DNA of 64,000 nt from Closterium sp. NIES-65 (GCA_948144175.1 CANXME010002317.1:62001-126000), one strand, 5' to 3'. Numbered from the stretch's first letter, positions 1-9,146 are shown. Translations and numbers: made by a program. Notes: a model not told the origin generated them from the sequence alone.

Positions 1-238
1 CTTGGACTGTGTGGTGACTTTGTGATCCACCCTGAGCTTGCTTTGCTTTGCTTTGCTTGACTGGTCTTGTGACCACTTGTTCTCCCCCACTTTGCCTATG
101 GGGGTGTGTCACAACATTATAGCTTATACATTTGTGTAGGCTGTAGTGGGGTAGCCCATAAGGGGTACAACCCAATTAGGGTTAGTACTTGTACCCAACT
201 GTTTCATAGTTCATTCATTCCATTCTCACTTCTCGTCA
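1..238 (+). mobile_element. Copia family B: 3' untranslated end, polypurine tract and LTR
   Basis: This matches the 3' ends of the other family-B copies at 18562-18900 (minus), 36100-36376 and 55240-55489. A polypurine tract (cctatgggggtg) lies at 95-106 and is followed directly by an LTR starting TGTC at 107 and ending CA at 238, 132 bp long. The coding part lies outside the window, so the right-hand target duplication cannot be paired. Such a tract primes plus-strand DNA synthesis in LTR retrotransposons. It could be the end of a full element or a truncated copy. Confidence 0.75.
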
Positions 239-1187
239 GTGGCTCGGAGGAGATTGATGTTCATAGCTTCAGTGTGCGACCTTGATCCTCGCCGGTGTTG
301 CAATGTGACGCGTCCTCACGTTTACTTGTTGGGCACCTGGTAACCACCTCAAAACACTTTTGTTATTTCAGGTTGTGGTGGGAGTAGAGGCATGTACTGT
401 ACTTGTTCGTCAGATTATATATATGAAGTTAGGCTAGGATATAGCGTGGTACTCCCTAGAGAGTACAACCTCTTGCTCTGTGCATCTCGATATTCTTTCC
501 AAGTAAACTCACTTCCACTACTCTTAGATGGTATATGTAACAGTGTGGCAGTCGAATGCTGCCAAGTATAGTGTAGGTGGGCAGAAATCAAGCGCCACCT
601 CACCTACTGTTCGTATTGGTCAAACGCCTCAACCTGCAGCTGGGCGACCAGATCCTGACGCATAGCCCAAGTCAATCTCACGCACGAAAATGACGAAATG
701 TAGAACACCGAAGTTTCAACTCCTCGGCGAGTTCGCCAACCACACCGACAAAGTTACAGCCTTGTAATCAACTCGTCGACCAATCCCGCATCGCAATGAA
801 TATATGAATTTCACGGCAAGGTTTTCTTTCAAGGGGTAGAGTTACCAATAAGAAATTGAGAGTGTCGCGACTTGGTAGTGCGACTCGCTTTGTGAATGCA
901 TCCCATGTAATTGTGTGTGAAATTTGTTGAAAATATTGGAAATTCCAGAGAACTCCAAAGAGCACTTCATACCCGTTTTCCTAGCCTACTAAGGCTGCTA
1001 CTTCCCTGCCCAGCAACGTTTCAGTATACTCGTATAGGATCGTTCCTAAGCTTTAGATTAGTAACTTAAATCCCTCCTGGTAAGCCACACCACCAGCTTC
1101 CTCGTCAGCCAACCAGTCGTCCACAGGCATCGCGCCTCCCCACTGCGTAGCGTGAAGCACACAGCCCGCTAGCTGCCTACACACCAT
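239..1187. other. Intergenic stretch upstream of the PMS-like gene
   Basis: No coding sequence, RNA gene or known repeat was recognised here. A run of tatatata sits near 416-423. The stretch would hold the promoter of the downstream PMS-like gene if that gene is or was transcribed, but no defined element can be named. Confidence 0.4.
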
Positions 1188-1192
1188 GCACA

Positions 1193-1260
1193 AGCAGCAG
1201 CAACGCGCGACACACTAGCAGCAGCAGCGCGCGACACACTAGCAGCAGCTTCGCGCACGC
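1193..1260 (+). repeat. 24-bp tandem repeat upstream of the PMS start codon
   Basis: Two near-identical 24-bp units (agcagcagc[a/g]acgcgcg then acacact) run from 1193 to 1216 and 1217 to 1240, with a third partial unit to 1260. It would fall in the 5' untranslated region just before the ATG at 1268. Length variation here could alter leader length, but that is inference. Confidence 0.7.
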
Positions 1261-1267
1261 AGCCACC

Positions 1268-1627
1268 ATGGCCACGCAGCAACGCGCGCACCACGTGCAG
1301 CCAGTAGCATCATGTGCAGCGCACGCATTGCCGCGTACTGCAGCGGCTGCACGCATGCCAATAGCCAGCACGCCAACTGACAGTGCCTGCCTGCCACCAA
1401 TGCACGTGCAACTGCCAACAGCGCTAGCGCCCACAGGAGTGCAGCACACTCTGCGAACAGTCCATCCATATCGTTTTACTCGTTCCGTTTATTCGAGCAT
1501 GCCAGTTCACGGTATGCTAGCTAATAGAAGCAATGACGCTGGCGTTAGCGGTAGCGCGAGCAGCGGTAGGAAAACCGTGATCCAGGCAATAGATAAAACC
1601 GCCATTCGCCGCATATGCCCGGGACAG
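1268..1627 (+). CDS. PMS1: PMS1 exon 1 (N-terminal arm of the ATPase domain)
   Basis: The exon has 120 codons and ends in phase 0 at a clear donor (ggacag|gtaagc). The last 17 codons match the conserved start of PMS2-type proteins (IDKTAIRRICPGQ). The ATG at 1268 sits in an ideal start context (gccaccATGG), which favours it; it gives an Ala/Thr/Pro-rich extension of about 100 residues. Relatives carry only 10-20 residues there, so the ATG at 1499 is a good alternative. The extension could hold a targeting signal, but I see no defined motif. Confidence 0.7.
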
Positions 1628-3466
1628 GTAAGCCCGATAGGCCAAACCTTTAACTAGTTTTGTCGTTATTCTGCAATAGCCGTTCGTGTGGCCAATCTAC
1701 TCCGCACAGTTTCCTGCATCCGCCCTAACCAAGCACCACTGGCAATATCGTCTGCCTCGCGCAGTTTGTCTCGCCCGCCCTCCCCCTCTCCCACCTTTCT
1801 CCCCCCCCCCCCCCCCAATATCCCGCCCCCAATCTCTCCCCAACTCCCCCCCCTCCCCTTTACCCGGGAGCTCCTCTCGACCCGCAATTGTACCACGTCC
1901 TTTGTCCCTCTCTTGCCGCTCGCCTTTCGCCCCGCCACACGAGCTTGAAATTGGCGCGCTTGGGATCGCAACCCTGGAACGTGTCGCAGAGCTGGTGAAG
2001 AACACGGACGCGGCTAGTGTAATTCTTGTTGGTGTAAGGGCCTAATAAACTCAAGCTATTAAGACTTTATCAAACTTAAAACCTCTCTTCGGGGTCACCT
2101 CCAAGGGTCCTTGGGTGCCTGGTACAAGACCAGCCCCTATCCTCGGGTCCGAGTTTGTAGAGAGAGGGATCAAGAGGGACTTAGTCAAAACAGCAAGAGT
2201 ACCTTGAACGTCGCGCAGCGTATCATGCAGACCGTCGACCGGATTAAGCTAAGAAATTCCTATATCGAAGCTCACTCCAAGAGCTTTAAAATAAGCCAAG
2301 TTGCCTCGCAAAAAGTTCTGCCATTACAAAGTTATGGCTCGAACAGCGTTTGCCTAGCGTTGGAGTGCTAGCGTACTAGCGTTGACTCGGGTAGCATTCC
2401 GCCGTCGCACCGCGTAGAAACGAAATTCCAAGAAGGGAGGAATTCGCTTGAATCAAATTGACTATATTCAGGAACAAACAGAGAAGGAATAAATAGCTCT
2501 AGCTAGCAAGGACCTTGGGAATCAACCTGGGAACAACCAGGGATGATCCCAAATAATTCCAAGCAACTGAACCAACCTGGCTGGACAAAACAGCAGGTGG
2601 TAGGTTGGTAAACAACCTCTGGTTCTGTTTTTCCAACCTGGGAAAACAACAACCAGGTTCAGGTCCTAAAAACAGAACCTGTTTTGTCTTTGCCCAACCA
2701 GCCAAATGCTGGTTCCGCTGGTTTCCCCTGGCCCTGTAGCATGCAGATACAGACAAACAACATCCAACCTTCACCTAAATTGTACCTCTATAGTGCCTGC
2801 CCTGCTACACTATAGTCAACCAAACAAAACAGTACAATTTCGAGTTGGATAGAACTGAATCTGCACAATCAATTCAACCGAACCGCAAAGCTTCCATCTT
2901 GGGTTCCTTTGCGAGCTCGTCCTTTCTGCTTGTACTGTTCATAGCGCGTACAATGTTGTGCCGAAGCGCATAATGCGCGAGTACCTGCAAATGCTTCAAG
3001 CGAAAATTGCGAAAGCAAACAAACACACGAACATTCCAACACACCCAAATGCATTCGCACACGCATACTCATACAAACAGACGGCAGGATGTCGTGCAAT
3101 GTGAATTTGCACCCAACAATTCTTGCTTTTACCAACCAACCACCCCCCTAATCCTCCCCTTACCCCCGCACCCCCAACGCCCCGCGCAGGTGGTGCTGGA
3201 CGTGGCAGGCGGTGAGGGAGCTGGTGGAGAGCTTTGTCGCTGCCAGTGGGGTACCTGCTTCTTCCCACCACCCGCCTGCCACTTCCCTCCTCCTTCCCCA
3301 CCCCCTCCCTCCCCATCCGCTGTGCGCAGATGGTGTTGGACGTGGCAGGCGCGGTGAAGGAGCTGGTGGGGAACAACCTAGGGGCCAGCTTCTCACCACC
3401 CAACCCTCGCCTCCTTCCCCCTTCCCCCCTCCTTCCCCTCTCCCTTGCAACCCATCCCCCACGCAG
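1628..3466 (+). other. PMS1 intron 1, pyrimidine-rich, with an LTR insertion
   Basis: It runs from the GT donor at 1628 to the pyrimidine-rich acceptor ending cag at 3466. It contains a C homopolymer near 1801-1816, the family-A solo LTR at 2027-3118, and two partial upstream copies of exon 2. A short open stretch at about 1960-2020 (..VAELVKNTDAASV..) loosely resembles the exon-2 block KELVENSLDAGATSVEV; this may be chance. Confidence 0.5.
2027..3118 (-). mobile_element. Copia family A solo LTR with target-site duplication
   Basis: This is a complete 1,092-bp LTR read on the minus strand, beginning TGTTGGGTGC at 3118 and ending CCAACA at 2027. Both sides carry the same 5-bp duplication, attct, at 2022-2026 and 3119-3123. 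No internal region is present. A solo LTR with intact duplication arises by recombination between the two LTRs of one inserted element. It lies inside intron 1 of the PMS-like gene, opposite to the gene. Confidence 0.92.
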
Positions 3467-4143
3467 GTGGTGTTGGACGTGGCGGGCGCGGCGAAGGAGC
3501 TGGTGGAGAAAAGCCTGGACGCGGGGGCGACGAGCGTGGAGGTGTGCCTCAAGAAGTTTGGTGCCGAGCTCATTGAGGTGGCGGATAATGGCTGTGGGGT
3601 TGCGCCTCCTAACTGGCAGGTGACGTGAAGGGGGCTCTAGGGATATTGTGGGCGGTTAACAGGTAGCCTTGACGCGGGGGCGGCGAGTGTGGAGGTGCGC
3701 CTCACTCAAGGACTTGGGCGCCGAGCTCATTGAGGTGTCCGACAACAGTTGTAGGGTCGCACACCCCAACTGGCAGGTGACGCCTGCGCTGCCTTCACAG
3801 CGTTGAGTGGGCTCCTGGGCGGTCAAGGGGCGTTGAGTGTGGTTGATGGACAGGTTGGACGCGGGGGCGATGAGCATGGAGGTGCGCTTGAAGGACTTGG
3901 GCGCGGACCTCTTCAAGATGGCGGACAACGGCTGTGGGGTCACTCCTCCCAACTGGCAGGTGACGCCGTGACTGCCTAGGGAGCGTTGAACGAACTCTAG
4001 GGGCGGCCAAGGGGCGTTGAGGGCGGCCCGTGGGCAGGCTGGGCGCGCGGGAGCGAGCGTGGAGGTGCGGTTGAGGGGGTGGGGTGCGGAGCTCATCAAG
4101 ATGGCGGACAACGGCTGTGGGGTCGCTCTCCACAACTGGCACG
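3190..4143 (+). repeat. Tandem array of partial PMS1 exon-2 copies
   Basis: Six related blocks flank or include exon 2. Two 5'-half copies start after acceptor-like cag sites at 3190 and 3330 (VLDVAG..ELV), spaced 140 and 137 bp from each other and from the full exon at 3467. Three 3'-half copies follow: about 3664-3778, 3862-3959 and 4036-4143 (LDAGA..EV.L..GA[ED]L..DN.C.V...NW). The first two end with cag|gtgacg as exon 2 does. Parts of the intervening intron are repeated too. One copy is frameshifted and others carry changed motif residues. Unequal crossing-over or replication slippage is the simplest origin. Confidence 0.85.
3467..3619 (+). CDS. PMS1: PMS1 exon 2 (ATPase motifs I and II)
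   Basis: The exon has 51 codons, phase 0 at both ends, between acceptor acgcag|gtgg and donor tggcag|gtgacg. It encodes the block that binds ATP in GHKL ATPases: motif I (KELVEKSLDAG) and motif II (DNGCGV). The Asn that coordinates magnesium in motif I (ELVEN in MutL proteins) is Lys here, which should impair ATP hydrolysis. The upstream partial copy at 3330 keeps Asn (ELVGN) but loses DAGATS. It is the only full-length member of the exon array. Confidence 0.85.
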
Positions 4144-4179
4144 TACAGCTTGGGATCGAGGGTTCTATATTGGCACTTT

Positions 4180-4262
4180 AGGGGCATTGAGGACGGTGGA
4201 GGGGTGTTGAGGGTGGTCGAGGGGCGTTGAGGACGGTCAAGGGTCCATCAGGGGCGGTGGGT
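4180..4262 (+). repeat. 20-bp minisatellite in the PMS1 intron
   Basis: Three 20-bp units (aggggYRttgaggRYggtSR-like) run 4180-4199, 4200-4219 and 4220-4239, followed by a decayed fourth. The same ggcgttgag sequence occurs between the duplicated exon-2 pieces upstream, so the minisatellite and exon array probably share a history of slippage. Confidence 0.65.
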
Positions 4263-4742
4263 GGGCAAGTGCGTGGGAAGGCTGTGTGAATGTAATAAAG
4301 TCGGTTGGAGCAGAGTACATGATGAGCATAGTACATGGTGAGGTGAACGAACGAGTGTGAGGGGCGACGTAAGTGGCATGGCAGGTTCCAGCTTTCAGGT
4401 GGGGGCTTGGTCAGTGAGGACAAAGGGGGTGTGGGAGTTAAAGGTACATTTGAAGGAGCCGGGGGCTTGGCAGGTGGCAGGGAGCGGGACGAATCTGACT
4501 GGGAATTGGCTGGAGGGTGGAGGGTAAATAGGGGTTGAACTGCAAGCACCACCCACCTGCCAACCCACTGTATTCCGCTTCCACTCAACTCCCCTCCTTC
4601 CCTCTATTCCCGTCCTCCTTTCATTTCCCTCTGCCCTACTCTTGCTTCTCCAACCTCTCTTCTCCCTCCTCGCACTTCTCCCGCCTCTCCCCCTTCCTCC
4701 ACCACCCCCTCCACCCACCCTTCCGCTCGTACACTGCTGCAG

Positions 4743-7475
4743 GCACTGACCCTCAAGTACCACACGTCCAAGATCGCCCATTTGGCCGACCTTCAATCGC
4801 TCTCCTCCTTCGGCTTCCGAGGGGAAGCCCTCTCCTCCCTCAGCACCCTTGCTGACGTCACCATCACCACCCGCACTGCCAACGAGCCAATCGCAACGCG
4901 GCTGGCGTTCGACCAAGCGGGAAAGCTCCTAGACGCCCCTCGGGAACAGGTCGCCAGGGTAGTTGGAACTACGGTCAGTGTGGCGAAGATTTTCTCGCCG
5001 CTGCCCGTGCGGCGGCGGGAGTTTGAGCGGAACGTGCGGCGCGAGTTTGCGAAGCTGGTGAGTGTGCTGCAGGCGTAGTGCGTGGTGTCCACGCACGCGC
5101 GCATCCTCTGCACCAATCAGAGCGGGCGCAGCAGCGCGCGCATCACTGTGGTGCAGACAGCTGGCACTGGGTTGATGCGCGAGAACATAATCCCTGTGTT
5201 TGGCGCCAAGGCTGCTGGAGGCCTCGACCCAGTCGACATCACCTTCCCTCTCTCCCCTGCTGCCATCACCGCTGCCCCTCTTGCTCCTGCTGCTGCTACC
5301 GGTGCAGCTGCCACTGCCTCTGCGCTGCTACCAGCCTCCTGCTGCAGAGTAGCCGGGTTCTTGTGAAGGCCAGGAGCAAGCAGTGGAAGGTCTTTGGGCG
5401 ATCGGCAGTTTTTCTTTCTCAACGGGCGTCCAGTGGATCTGCCACGCCTCTCCAAGCTGCTCAACGAGCTCTATCGCTTCTTCAATTCCCTGCAGTTCCC
5501 CACCGCTTTCCTAAACGTTTCGCTTAGGGCGGACGCATACAACGTGAACGTGACCCCGGATAAGCGCAAGGTGTTTTTGCACTCGGAGGCGGCGCTGCTG
5601 TCGGGGCTGAGAGCTGCTTTATCGGAGTTTTACTCTCCGAATAGGTATGTCTACCGAGCTGCGCCGGCTGGTTCGGTAGCGAAGGATATTGAGGAACGGG
5701 TGAAGAAGGAGGTTGGGGAGAAGGGAAAAGGGAGAAGGGGTGTGGGAAGAGGGGTAGGGGATGGGGAGGATGAGGGGGAGGGTGGTGAGGATGGAGAGGA
5801 AGAGGGGGAGGGAAGGAGGAAGCGAGTGAGGGTGAATAGTGATACTGATGGTGGTGGTGGTGCTGTTGGTGCACGAGGGGGTGGTGAAATAAGAGATGCG
5901 AATACTGATGGGAGGGGGAGCAGGAGAGATGAGTTGATTGGGGATGGGGATGGTGATGGGGATGGGGATGGGCAGATAGAGGAGGCGGAAGGCGGGGAGG
6001 TGGAGGAAACGGAGGGGGATAGAAGGAAGCCTCTATATCAGTTTGAGCGAGGCGAGGGAGGAGGGAAAGCAACGCTAGTGGCGGCAGTGGGGGAAGCAGC
6101 ACAATAGGAGGCAATGGAGGGTGCGGCAAGGGGAAAAAGAGCAGCAGGTGGAAGTGCAGGCACACTGCAGTGGAGTAAGAGCAAGGCAGCGGCCATGCGC
6201 CGACTACTGCTCATGAGTCCCCAGGGCAAAGGCAAGGCCAAGAGCAAGGGCTTGGGCTTGGGTTTGAGTGTCGGTGTGGGTGTGGGTGGGGCTGGGGGTG
6301 TGCGTGTGGGTACGAGTGAGGACAGAGGCGGGGATATGACTTGTGGTGGCGGCACAGCGGACAGGAGGTTGTTGTCTCGGGGAACAGTGAGTGGAGGGGA
6401 GCAGGCACGTGCATGGCAGGGGTTTGAGACGTGACACAGGAAAGCTGCTGCGCGGGAGAAAGACCGGCAGAGAGCACAGCAAGAGGAGGAAGAGGAAGAG
6501 GAAGCGGAAGCAGAAGTGGAAGAGCAAGAGGAAGAGGAAGAGCCAGAGATAGAAGAGGAGGATGAGGAGAGGGAGAGTGAGGGAGGCAATGCGGGCAGAA
6601 GGAATGGCAGTGGCAGGGCAGGGGGGCAGCGTTCCATGGGGGGAATTGGTATTCAGGTGCAGGGTGTGGGCAGGCAGAGGGTCGTGAGGGGAAGGGTGGG
6701 GGGAGAGAGCAGCGGAGGGGTGGAAAGGGCGCGGGGAGGTGCGGATGGGAGACAGGCGGGGCTAGACGCGTGGCTGGGGAAGAGGGTTGGGGGCAGACGA
6801 AATGGAAGTGGAAGCAGGGGAGGCAAGATGGGCGGAGTGGATGGAGGGACACGTGTGAGGAGAAGAGCTGGGGATGGTTGGTTAGAAGAGGGTGGGAAGG
6901 AGTTGGAGGGAGAAGTAGTGGAAATAGAGGAGGATGAGAGGGGGGAGAATGCAAAGGAGAATGGGAGGGAGGATATGAGAGAGGAGGATGAGGATAGTGA
7001 CGAGGTAAGGGAAGTGGAGCAGGAAGATGGGAAGGCAGGGAATATGCAAGTGCAAAGGAGTGCAACGGAGTGGAAAGGAGCAGAAAAGAATGATGAAGAA
7101 AGGAGTGGTCCTGCCCTATGTGCGGTTGATGGTGGCTTGCAGGAGGCAACCCAAGATGACTGGGCAGGAAAGAATGTTTTGGATCTGCCCTTGATGACGC
7201 AAGAAATGACTCAGGCTGACCTGCCCAAACTGGTGGGTTCACAGCTGCTGTCCGGCACCCAGTTGGCCGGGCAGCAGGAAATTTGTGCGGTAGCTGCGGC
7301 AAAGGGGGCATGGAAAGGGAGATGTTGCGGCGGGCACACAAGGGAGTTCGAAGGGGGCGAGAGACATGAGGGAATCGAAGGAAAGGCTAGGGCAGAGGGA
7401 ATGGAGACAAAAGAGGGGGCTGCATCGTGTACGAAGCGAACCGAGTGGCACGGTCAGGGGAAGGATGGGAGGTGA
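4743..7475 (+). pseudogene. PMS1: PMS1 exon 3: ATPase/transducer region and acidic linker, with stops
   Basis: After the acceptor ctgcag|gca the frame opens with ALTLKYHTSKI, motif III (SFGFRGEALSSL) and motif IV (GTTVSV), then the transducer fold with DRQFFFLNGRPVDLP and NVTPDKRK. All lie in one frame. A TAG at 5076 stands where relatives have Tyr (LQA-Y-C), and a TGA at 5364 where they have Ser (GFLS). From about 5700 the protein becomes a very low-complexity linker rich in Gly, Glu, Lys and Arg, with GDGDGDGDG and poly-Glu runs, and two more stops (6105, 6432) before the frame ends at 7473. Linkers vary in this family but are usually not this biased. Introns could remove the linker stops but not those at 5076 and 5364. 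Confidence 0.8.
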
Positions 7476-7498
7476 AGGGCGGAGAAGGCAACGTGTAA

Positions 7499-7864
7499 GT
7501 GCAGTTTGACATGCGGCGCGTACAGCACGTGTGGCGGCGGCGAGCTGAGATGCGGGAGAGGGAGGCAAGGGAGAAGAGGGAGGGAAGAAGGGGAGTGAAA
7601 GGCCGCGGTAGTGGTGATAGGCAGAGGAGCTTCGCAGCAGTGTCGGTGACAGATTGTGCGAGTAATGCTGCACACAGCAATGGAGGAAGGATGCTTTAGC
7701 ATGGCGAGGGGGAGGGCAAAAAGGCGGCATTGGAGGCGGTAGCGAGGGAGCTGGAGCGGTGGTTTGACAACCACCACGACTTTGCTAGCATGGCCGTGAT
7801 TGGCCAGTTCAACCTTGGGCTCATCATTGGACGGCTGGGATCTGATCACTTAATTGTGGACTAG
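7499..7864 (+). pseudogene. PMS1: PMS1 C-terminal exon, start of the endonuclease domain
   Basis: This frame carries RELERWF and MAVIGQFNLGLIIGRL..DHLIVD, the hallmark entry to the PMS2-type C-terminal dimerisation and endonuclease domain. It ends with the Asp of the metal-binding DQHA(X)2E(X)4E motif; the Gln codon that should follow is TAG at 7862. Another TAG lies at 7697. A candidate donor (tag|gtacag) follows at 7865. The preceding linker exon is in another frame, so an intron using the gtaagt donor at 7495 or a frameshift separates them. Confidence 0.7.
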
Positions 7865-8068
7865 GTACAGCCTGCATCTTGTGATGAATAACAGATTGAA
7901 TCGCAGCAGGGTGTTAGCCTTCATGTGTACCTACCTACCCTCGTGCTATGAAATACAACTTGTGTTTATTACTCCTCATTATTCTCTTTGCCACACGATC
8001 AGACAACAATCTCTGTAATCCCTTCCCTTTTTTCGGCATCGCACGTCTCATCCCATATCCCCCTCCCC

Positions 8069-8155
8069 CAATGGCACATCTGCATGCATCGGCTGAGAAG
8101 TTCAACTTTGAGCGCCTCAAGCGATCCATAGTGCTCAACGGGCAACGGCTGCTCA
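8069..8155 (+). pseudogene. PMS1: PMS1 exon remnant with the rest of the endonuclease motif
   Basis: The translation HASAEKFNFERLKRSIVLNGQRLL continues the endonuclease motif: HA, then E and E spaced as in DQHA(X)2E(X)4E, and the following helix. No AG acceptor sits where the exon should begin (just before cat gca at about 8083), so splicing from the previous exon looks lost or displaced. A gtgagt donor follows at 8156. Nothing of the remaining C-terminus was found downstream. Confidence 0.65.
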
Positions 8156-8178
8156 TGTGAGTGCGAGTATGAGTGGAG

Positions 8179-8283
8179 AGAGCGTGACTGTGAGTGGGAA
8201 GAGCGTGAGTGTAAGTAGGGAGAGCGTGAGTGTGAATGGTGAGAGCGTGAGTGTGAGTGGGCAGAGCTTGAATGTGAGTGCTG
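8179..8283 (+). repeat. 21-bp minisatellite, five units
   Basis: Five 21-bp units (agagcgtgagtgtgagtggg and variants) run head to tail from 8179. The unit is a multiple of three and translates as a seven-residue repeat (ESVSVSG-like), but it lies just after the donor that ends the last PMS remnant, so it is probably intronic. Confidence 0.85.
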
Positions 8284-8342
8284 CTACTGCAAGGGGTGGT
8301 TTTATCGTGACATTTTATCAAGTGGTTTTCGTGTGCTCAACC

Positions 8343-8758
8343 AGAAAAGGAATAAATAGTTATAGCTAGAAAGGACCTTCGGAAAAAACCTAGGAACAAC
8401 CAGGGATGATCCCAAATAACTCCAAGCAACAGAACCAACCTGGCTGGAAAAAACAGAAGGTGGTAGGTTGGTAAAAAACCTCTGGTTCTGTTTTTCCAAC
8501 CTGAGAAAACAACAACCAGCCAAATGCTGGTTCCACTGGTTTCCCCTGGCCCTGTAGCAAGCAGATACAGACAAACAACATCCTAACTTCACCTAAATTG
8601 TACCCCTATAGTGCCTGCCCCGCTACACTAGTCAACCAAACAAAACACTACATTTCCGAGTTGGATAGAACTGAATCTGCACAATCAATTCAACCGAACC
8701 GCAAAGCTTCCATATTGGGTTGCTTTGCGAGCTCATACTTTCTGCTTGTACTGTTCAT
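8343..8758 (-). mobile_element. Copia family A LTR, truncated, left of the Gypsy insertion
   Basis: It matches the middle and start of the family-A LTR on the minus strand. The LTR's 3' part (about 450 bp, ending CCAACA) is missing at 8343, where PMS intron sequence begins. It continues at 14297 after the Gypsy element. Confidence 0.85.
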
Positions 8759-9131
8759 TGTGAGAGTACGACGGCTTATGCCAGCTATGCTTGCTTGCCT
8801 CTACTTTATCATGCTATTTCTAGCATAGGATAATCATATGCATGCATGAATTGCTTGATTTCCTAGGCTAGGTGCTTTGCTATATTTGATTATAGTTATA
8901 GCACCGAGCTAGGTTGCGTGCACCGAATTCTGGCTTTTCGGTTGCCACCGAATTGCCTTCTACCGAATTCGGTAAGGATCTGTTCGGGACGCTTCGCGAC
9001 CCGCGGAACCTTCGCGTAACACCTGGTTACGGGGCCTTGTGTCGAGCCTATATATAGCCTTGTATTGTACCCAGGTGATCATTCAATTCAATTTGAATCA
9101 TCTTTTCTGAGCTCGATCCCAGATCCTCACA
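8759..9131 (+). repeat. Gypsy 5' LTR
   Basis: It begins TGTGAGAGTACG and ends CCTCACA, 373 bp. A TATA box (tatatata) at 9049-9056 marks the likely promoter. The motif accgaatt occurs three times between about 8921 and 8970, together with its complement ttcggt, a possible binding-site cluster. Confidence 0.92.
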
Positions 9132-9133
9132 CT

Positions 9134-9146
9134 TGGTAATCAGAGC
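9134..9146 (+). promoter_or_regulatory. Gypsy primer-binding site, initiator-Met-like with one extra base
   Basis: The sequence tggtaatcagagc starts two bases after the LTR. It matches the usual complement of the initiator methionine tRNA 3' end (tggtatcagagc) with one inserted a, which may weaken priming. Confidence 0.65.

Larger units (their letters stand above)
1268..8155 (+). pseudogene. PMS1: PMS1 (PMS2-type MutL homologue), probably a decayed mismatch-repair gene
   Basis: The family pairs with MLH1 to form MutL-alpha, an ATP-regulated endonuclease that nicks DNA during post-replicative mismatch repair in the nucleus. The pieces lie in order on one strand: an N-terminal exon with the RRICPGQ block (1268-1627), the ATPase motif I/II exon (3467-3619), a long exon with FGFRGEAL, GTTVSV, DRQFFFLNGRP and NVTPDKRK (4743-7475), a C-terminal exon with IGQFNLG (7499-7864) and a remnant with EKFNFE (to 8155). 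In-frame stops lie at 5076 (TAG), 5364 (TGA), 6105 (TAG), 6432 (TGA), 7697 (TAG) and 7862 (TAG). The first two replace conserved residues inside conserved blocks, so splicing does not easily explain them. The rest of the endonuclease domain, including the C-terminal CPHGRP motif, is missing from the window; retroelements follow. A gene with a giant TE-filled intron is less likely. Confidence 0.8.

Noticed and set aside
1686..2045. Overlapping Pro-rich and Gly-rich open frames on both strands
   Set aside because: They arise from the C-rich intron and its homopolymer and have no domain.
5059..5081. A 21-nt intron (gtgagtgtgctgcaggcgtag) that would remove the first PMS stop and keep the frame
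   Set aside because: It has GT and AG ends but is far shorter than introns known in plants, and it would delete conserved residues (VSVLQ). The second stop at 5364 has no such rescue.
6038..7341. Long Ser/Pro/His-rich minus-strand open frames opposite the PMS linker
   Set aside because: They are antisense shadows of the purine-rich linker, with no motif and codon bias explained by composition.
8176..8290. Direct repeats resembling a CRISPR array
   Set aside because: The 21-bp units are contiguous with no unique spacers, and the DNA is eukaryotic.
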